Of a stretch of 64,000 nt of DNA, positions 57,152 to 64,000 are shown piece after piece. Below the pieces are notes generated by a model. The model saw only the letters and a program-made list of their open reading frames with translations. It was not told the DNA's origin and did no database searches. The DNA lies in assembly GCA_947623455.1 (NCBI GenBank), contig OX392532.1, positions 29,424,792 through 29,488,791 of the forward strand. Reading direction: 5' to 3'. The DNA comes from Mimachlamys varia (Eukaryota > Mollusca > Bivalvia > Pectinida > Pectinidae). The number at the start of each line of letters is the position of its first letter. The stretch's first letter is position 1. Both the position numbers and the translations under genes were made by a program.

Positions 57152-57577
57152 TTAATTTCACGCAAATTTTAATTACACTACATGCAAAATTCGCTAAAAA
57201 CAGTTTTGTGTAAAGTGATCATGTGTTCCTTTACCAAGTAAATGAAGCCGGCTCCGTTTGATCCTTATGTCCTGGAAACTGATATTAAAATAATAATATT
57301 TCTCTCACATCGATGTTGGAAATTAGCATCTCAGCAAAAGGATGTCATTCTTCAATGTCACCTGCCGATTTCTGCAAATACTGGTTGTAAAATCTTTGTT
57401 TAGTAAAATATATATATTTTAAACATAAAATTTAGTATTACCAACTCAGGGCCCCAAAATTGCCACCATCAATTAATTAATCATCGAGTACTCGGGGACC
57501 TAATCGTGAGATTCACTTTCAGATATATTTGGACTCTTTCCTCCCTCCCCTTGCTACCCTTCCAAGATGTATTTATT

Positions 57578-57647
57578 TAAGCATTAAACATCATTCTGTT
57601 CCGTGTTATGGTCCTATAACACGGAACAGAATGATGTTTAATGCTTA
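57578..57647. repeat. Perfect palindrome: two 32-bp arms, 6-bp spacer
   Basis: The left arm (57578-57609) starts TAAGCATTAAACATCATTC and is fully complementary to 57616-57647. A shorter related hairpin GTGTTATG-CTCT-CATAACAC followed by GGAAC lies at 57824-57847. Confidence 0.95.
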
Positions 57648-57847
57648 TATTTACCTTTTTCCATTGGTTTTGATAATAAATTCATATTTATATTCTACAT
57701 TTGTTCTGAAAATTTAAGGTAGATTTCTAATAAATGGAACAGCGAACAGCCAGTATCGGCCGGCTATTTCCAACGTTATGATTATGACGTCACAATCGTA
57801 ATGACGTCAAAATGACCACTCCAGTGTTATGCTCTCATAACACGGAA

Positions 57848-59570
57848 CTGGCCTTGGTAGTGTTATAAGGTGGCAATGCAGAGCAAATGTAAATATATAT
57901 ATATGAAAACTGTATCAGCTCGCAAATGGATGCTGGATAAACCGATATTACTAGTGAAACACGAGTGACGGGACTTCTGAATCACATTTATATTTATTTT
58001 ATGTCCACAAAAAAACTCAACTTTCAGAAATGAGTGTTATCCTCTATTCTAATTTATGATACCAACAACTTTTTTTTTCTCTTTTTCTTAGTCGATGGGA
58101 ATTTGATTCCCCAACCAAAAGTGAGTTTCTTCTGCTTCTCCCTTAAATCATTCTAGTGATTTTAACAGAAGAGATGAAAAACTCAAGCTTCAACAAAACA
58201 CTTTCATATGATACCGGTAGGTGATATGATACAAAAATAAATGTATGGATTTATTTCAATTTCAAATTTGCAAGCAGATAATCTTACATGCAGTGCTGAT
58301 ATATAACGAGATACAGCTATTCTTTGGATGTTGTCAATCAGTATCGCCGTACGTACATATGCTTATTTTACACGTTACCATTTAATATTTGTAGTGTATT
58401 AATGCGCCAAAAAGTCCGGATTAATAGCTTATTGTCACGACATCCGTTTTAGATGTCCGCATCCGACATACCTATTGAGCCAGTGCCAGCTTTCAAAAGT
58501 TAATGCCAACCGGCCATGTTCCACTGTACACCATGAATCAGGGACATGACGCGAATCCTGCATTGCTTATATACATGTGCAATCTGTTTGAATATCGTCA
58601 CGCATATGATTTTAATGACACTTCGATCGTGGCAATATACTTGTGCTTTGAAAAAGAAATCGATGATTTGCTTGTAAAATTGAAAACACAGACGGCACTA
58701 ATGGAAGTTAACGTCTATATGAGGTGATGGTCTACTAGCACGAATATTAACTTAAACCTAATCAGCATCCTTATGAAAATTGCAAAAGGGTTTGTCTAAA
58801 TTTGTTGACTGGATTTGTCGTCGGGCCTTTGATCTACGATGCAACAAGGACAAACTAGATAATAAGGCGCCGTGTTCCATAAAACTTTCCCGTGGGAGCT
58901 GTTTACCTTGGGACACCTACTTTTCCAATAAGGGGATGTATGCAAATTAGAATTAACATGACAGGTTTACCTGGACGGAAAATTCAATCTCGATCTCTTT
59001 GAATTGTTTACATTAAAAAAGATATCGTCGTTGTTTATCTAAAAAAATATCGTGCAACGTGTCATTGATATAACACCATTTTTCATTGGTTGATAAACAT
59101 ATGATATTGGCCAATGTAAATGCGTGTAACTTTATTGAGTGAGCTTCGAGTGTAAACGCATGCATGAATCAGAATATGTCCATCGGCTGCAGCGTCCAGC
59201 GTTAAAATGCCCCACCGAATGAATTGCATCTGTATCTGTACGTCGCAGATTCCAATTTCTGGTTTTAGCGCGACGGGGGAGAAAGAGAGCAATGCCTTTA
59301 TTGGCAATGCTTGGAAAGATATTTTTAATCTCTCAATTTATGGAGCGCACACAACTTGTTCCTCAAGATGATTCCATTCAATAACTGTTCTGACAAAAAA
59401 AGCGTTCTTGAATTATTCTTTGAATATTTTACTGTTTGTGACATATGTGTTTACAGAGTTGTTAGATATGAAACTGTCCGATGATCTCATGGTTGGAATA
59501 GCTCTATTAGTTCTAGATTTTAGAAGGATATCAGATGGGGTCTAAGTGGATTACCAAATGTGGAATCATA
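57848..59570. other. No gene recognised
   Basis: A 74-codon open frame at 58503 has no recognisable motif. No repeats of note. Confidence 0.35.
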
Positions 59571-59905
59571 CAGTGCGATGATGTTTGTGAACACTTGTGT
59601 GAAGTTTCATGCCAATCATTTGAGAAATGCAGCTTGTAGAGTGGTGGCGTCCAAATTTCTGTCAATTGTTATTTACAGTTACGGTGTCCCAGTTTTAAAT
59701 TTCTGTCAATTTCTTTTTATAGTAATGGTGTCCCAGTTTCAAATTTCTGTCAATTTCTATTAATAGTAATGGTGACCTAGTTATTAACCGCAGCAGGTTG
59801 AAACGCGAACTCGTACAAGGGATGTTGTTTGTGAACACTTGTGTAAAGGTTTATGCCAACCGGTTGAGAAATGCAGCCTGTATAGCGGTAACGTCGTTTG
59901 GGAAC
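59570..59905 (+). repeat. Nested tandem repeats (44-bp units and a 244-bp duplication)
   Basis: AAATTTCTGTCAATT recurs at 59653, 59697 and 59741. The block GTTTGTGAACACTTGTGTGA ... TTGAGAAATGCAGC at 59584 is repeated about 244 bases later near 59828. Confidence 0.75.
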
Positions 59906-60445
59906 GTTCGTACGTGTACTTACGTACGGAGTGTACGATTTGTCGCGAGGCTATAACAAAAATATACACGACTTTTTATTGTATAGATGCGGATAACGGA
60001 ATTATATGCTTTCTAAGTCTAAATATTGATGCAACGGTCTTATGTAAACCGCAGGGCCATGAGCATTTGTTTTAGACATATGTTGGGTTAACACGTGGTG
60101 TTCCGAGTATACTTAATGTTGATCGTTCAGATCAACTTCCGGTAAAATGATTTTTATCGTTACATCTTTACCCCGACAGGAGAAAGGTAAACACTGTCTG
60201 TCAATATGAGTTCATGTTACTCGTTAGATGGCACAGCCTGATTTAAATACTTAGTGCAAATTGTTGATGGAATAGCCTGACTTACCTGTAGTAAATGGTT
60301 CAAGTGATTGGGCTCATATAAACAATATATAAACAACAGAAAACAAATATCTCAGTGGACACTGATTTGTTTTTATGAAAGTTTTATGAAAATGATAAAA
60401 TAATCCATTTCCTAAAATCATATTTGAGTTAATTCTCAGTAGAGT

Positions 60446-62537
60446 TCATATGTTCAGGTCAAACGCTGCAGCTTTTGGAGGCTGGTAGGTCAATGACGTC
60501 ATCAATTGTCTTACGCTGAAATGATGAAGAGTAAAGGATGTGAATATCTATATCTTTAACTCAGTTCAGTCATCAATGAAATATCTAATATTTTTGAAAA
60601 GACACTAATACAACAATGCAAGAGTTATATGGATTTTAATAATACTTTTGCGCAAACTGAATTTTATTTTGTAAAAAACGCATCTGAACAAAGCGACGCA
60701 ACATTTTGCTAAAACAGGACCATGCATTTTTAAATCCATGGCTATGGTTTTGATTCAGCGTTTCATAAGGATACCTTACGGAACGTTAAAGAAAATACAA
60801 AGATGAAATGGCAAAACGAAAATGAACGTTCTGGGGTTAAATTGCAATGGAACCGGACGACTAATTAACTGAACCAGGTCAAAGTGAAAGGGACGTAACA
60901 ATACAGAGTTGCGCTATATAAAGCGAAAGTGTAAATCCATGGTTTAGTGGAACTCGATAGTATTTTACCTCTGCTGGTACAAGGACCCTAAGATACATCT
61001 ACGTAGTCAAATTTTACTTACTGTGAGTATGATGTCGTGTAGAGATTTTGTCACTCTGTGTTTCTTCATAACATTGAAACAGAACAATTCTGAAATGTAA
61101 TCCAGATTAACTTATTCTATAAAATAAGTCTTTGTCAAATGATTTGAAAATGAAATGAAATGGCGTGGATTTAGTTTAAAATTCATATTAAATCTTGATA
61201 AAAGTTTCAATAGATATAATTGAGTTATTAATAGAACATCAATACATACACGGAAGCAATGATATTGCGACGATATTTTTGTTGACTATGATAATTCTGT
61301 GATGAAAATTATTGAAATCCATCGATAAATTAATTATTATTATATACCGTTTTCAGTCTGGGAGTAATCTTTCTTGTAGAAGAGGCTGTGCCATATTTTG
61401 TTTCGGGCGACACTTTTCTCCCTCAACTCGACATCCTCCTCGTGGGGCGGGCAGCTGACCCAGCCGTGGGGCGATTTAGGTTCTGTTGTAATAAAAAAAA
61501 ATGGGTATGATATGGTCTGGTGTTAATAACTTATAATTCGTTGAAATAATTTCAAATATAAATCTTTTTCGACATCAAGCAGTATGTCTTTATAATTGTG
61601 TATAATTTACTTCGATCCCAATGCAGTATTCGTGGACAAAACAGTTTGGTTTTTAACAGTAAATCATGTCAGTATTTATAGCACTTTTTCGCCATCTGTA
61701 ATGTATAGACCACAAATGTCTGTCTAAATAGCTTCTTACTTGGTAAATCTGGAAGATATCTTGACCACTCTGAGGCATCAGGTCCTCTCTAGTAGCCGGA
61801 ACAGGATGGACAATGGCCCCTGAAATCAATGATAATCAATTCTGTTTGAAATTAAAACTTATTAAACTTTTGTTTACTAATGCCGGAAAAACACGAATGA
61901 CTTTCGTAACTTTCCGTTCTTGTCTATAAAACACCGAGGCGCTCTCTAATTACATTGTGTATCACTTACTGTGACTGAAGCCGCTCTGTGGGTTTGGTGC
62001 GATCTGTCCGAGTTTGATATAGCATGATCTTTCAAAATGATCTACAAGTAAACAATACAATTCTTATAGCTTAGAATTGGCAAGAAGGAAGATTATTTCT
62101 CGCCAAAGGCAACAATTCATATCTGTCCTATAAACATTTTGAAAAAATGTTACAAATATATCTAAAAGGGGTGTTAATTTATAAAGTGCATACTTTGGGA
62201 ATGTGGAAGATATCTCGACCAAGCTGGGGTCATCAGGTCATCTCGAGTGGCCGGAGCAGGGTGGACAATGGAACCTACAGATTATATTCTACATTTACTA
62301 AAATAATACAAACTTCCAAAATCTTCTATCTGATTACTTGTGTCTAGCTATTTGTTTTCTCCAATCATTACTTATAAAGATGGCGTACAAAGTTTATCAT
62401 TAATGTAATGTGGAACTCTCTTGTATATTAGATGTAGGTTACATACACCCTTAAGTACTTACCGTAGTTATATCCGGTCTGTGGGTTTGGTGCTATCTGT
62501 TTCAGTTTAATGTAGCATGATCTCTCAAGTAACTCAG
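60446..62537 (-). CDS. Unrecognised multi-exon gene with duplicated exon pair (partial)
   Basis: Minus-strand exons with clean splice sites: a 62537-62463, b 62274-62194, c 62041-61970, d 61819-61740, e 61482-61348. Exons a-c are phase 1 at both ends. Exons c and d repeat a and b: ERSCYIKL(K/G)QIAPNPQ in a and c, IVHP(A/V)PATR(D/E)DLM in b and d. Exon e encodes PKSPHGWVSCPPHEEDVE then KIWHSLFYKKDYSQTENG. A tentative 19-base microexon (60987-60969) and last exon (60515-60446) would end in YQPPKAAAFDLNI. Exon d has 80 bases against 81 in b, which breaks the frame into e. No signal or membrane segment. Upstream exons are not visible. I do not recognise the family; small ciliary microtubule proteins look similar in style, but that is a guess. 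Confidence 0.6.
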
Positions 62538-63249
62538 CTTCAAATGGATAAAGTAAAAATACTTGTCACATTCATATGCTGTATATGACACTTAAAGGAG
62601 CAATGCAGACTAGCTTTATGTTTACTCAGCAGATTATTGAAATTTTCGGATAAATTGATTACATTTTACATCAATACAAAACTGGCATCAAATTCCATAG
62701 TTGATGTAAGTCGTCAATTTTCCTGGTATTTACTTCTAGCTAAACTCTGCGTACAACTATCGTGCAACAGCGAACTGGTTGTGAGGCACAGCGATATTGA
62801 CGTCATAATTACATTCCATATATGACGACATAATTAAGTATATTAATGACGTCACAGAGAACGTAAACATCTTTGTAAACACGCGTAGCTAGTATAGACG
62901 GACTTAGTCTTGGTTCGATTTAATTAAGACCATACATTTTCGACACAGCTAAATTCAGTTTTAGTTCGCATATATCAAAAAGTGTCAACGTTGCACCGAT
63001 AATTTAACTGGGAATATTAAAAAAAAAAAATCGATATTTCAACGATAATATTGATTTAATATGTCTTCTGTGGAAGCACGGACTTAGATTATCCTATTGT
63101 TATCTAAGTCCGTGGTGGAAGTATACGGGAGTTAGGTATTAAGATATTGGCTTCATCACGTTTCGTCTTCTCTCGTCCATAAATTCATACGCGAGCCATA
63201 TATGAAACCCATAACTGATATTTCTCGTATTGATGTTTTTTGTACATGT
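62538..63249. other. Upstream of the unrecognised gene; no exon found
   Basis: Contains TGACGTCA near 62798 and 62847 and a 13-bp hairpin CACGGACTTAGAT/ATCTAAGTCCGTG at 63077-63089 and 63102-63114. Confidence 0.45.
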
Positions 63250-64000
63250 ATCAAGACCTTAAACTATGTATGGAAATCTAGTTCGGTATATGGAACTCTT
63301 GTCGTCTTTAGAACCAATTTCACGTCTACGAAAACGCATGCCCCGTCTTTGGAACCAACTCCCCGTGTATGGTACCAAACTTGCTTGTATGGAAACTATT
63401 TCCCGTGTATGGTACCAAACTTGCTTGTATGGAAACTATTTCCCGTGTATGGAACCAATGTCACGTGTGGGAAACCCATATTACCTACATGGCATTGTAT
63501 GGAATGAATGTAGCAGGTTTTGGACTCATACCCAATATGTCGAAGTCATGTCCGGTATATGGAACCATTTTTTGGGGGGGAATCTGGTGTGACGTGTATT
63601 GAACCAAAGCTTGCGTGTATGGAAACCATGTCTCTTGTATGAAACCCATGTCCCTTAGAGAGATATCGCGCTGTGTGTACCCAAGTTCTCGTGTCTGAAA
63701 CCAAACCCCATAATGGAACCCATTTCTTGTGGATAGAAAAAAAGCCCCGTGTTCACAACCCATATCCCGTATATATGGAACCCGTGTCTATTTAAAGGAT
63801 CTCGTGTTGGATCACAGTTGCTTGAGTTTCTGTCAGTAAATAATAAATATATGTGTGTGTAATAAGCCTCTCATTACATTCTGTAATGGGCCGCGGCTCA
63901 ATATATATAAAAAAATGTATATACTGACAGAAACTCAAGCAACTGTGGTTGAATGTATGGAGCCAATGCCCTGTGTAGTGATCTCATGTTCCGTGCATGG
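63250..64000 (+). repeat. Degenerate ~23-bp tandem repeat
   Basis: Variants of CCCGTGTATGGAACCAAACT recur from about 63265 to 63790 and again at 63950-64000. The best-preserved part (63360-63450) has a 46-base double unit. Reading frames here are by-products of the repeat. Confidence 0.7.
63813..63947. mobile_element. Small inverted-repeat insertion within the tandem array
   Basis: A perfect 24-base inverted repeat (63813-63836 against 63924-63947; outer end CACAGTTGCTTGAG) flanks 87 bases. Array-type repeats resume on the other side. Confidence 0.75.

Noticed and set aside
58503..58727. 74-codon open frame with mixed composition
   Set aside because: Looks somewhat protein-like, but no motif, weak flanking splice signals and no linked exon found.
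63202..63763. Several overlapping ~100-codon open frames
   Set aside because: By-products of the ~23-bp degenerate repeat; all frames give similar repetitive peptides.

Overview
This is a eukaryotic, AT-rich window from an animal genome. It is most likely a bivalve mollusc or a close lophotrochozoan. The evidence is exons joined by GT/AG introns with exact phase agreement, EXO5 and brainiac-type GT31 proteins, and a dense mix of tandem-core mobile elements ending in ACGG microsatellites (the layout of bivalve 'pearl'/Helitron-like elements), tRNA-derived SINEs, MITEs and decayed retroelements. No prokaryotic gene organisation is present. Protein identities come from motif recognition by eye; no database search was run.

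Layout. (1) 1-507 (+): 3' end of a brainiac-like beta-1,3-glycosyltransferase whose 5' part lies outside the window. (2) 508-7973: no further gene; reverse-transcriptase fragments, a foldback hairpin, and a long AT-rich stretch ending in a decayed ~47-bp repeat that may be 3' UTR of the next gene. (3) 7974-39132 (-): a two-exon gene for a 316-residue, lysine-rich, mostly disordered protein with a short conserved block resembling LIAT1. Its single ~30.2-kb intron holds most of the repeats, including a ~2.3-kb pearl-like element with about fourteen 145-bp units. (4) 39133-39506: a 374-bp divergent promoter interval. (5) 39507-43226 (+): complete three-exon EXO5 (exonuclease V, Fe-S nuclease), 507 residues, with all catalytic and cluster-binding motifs visible. 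(6) 43227-60400: SINEs, a 2-kb 57-bp satellite that grew inside the C-terminal codons of a LINE, a second (47-bp) satellite, LINE remnants, and a perfect 32-bp-arm palindrome. (7) 60446-62537 (-): part of an unrecognised gene made of small phase-1 exons, in which a two-exon module (about 52 codons) is duplicated in tandem; one copy carries a one-base deletion. (8) 62538-64000: degenerate short tandem repeats interrupted by an inverted-repeat insertion.

Functional links. EXO5 and the LIAT1-like gene are head to head and probably share a promoter. I see no other link among the genes. The most unusual material is in the repeats: nuclear-receptor-type sites amplified by the pearl-like array, a satellite born from LINE coding sequence, and a SINE whose promoter-bearing head is present four times.
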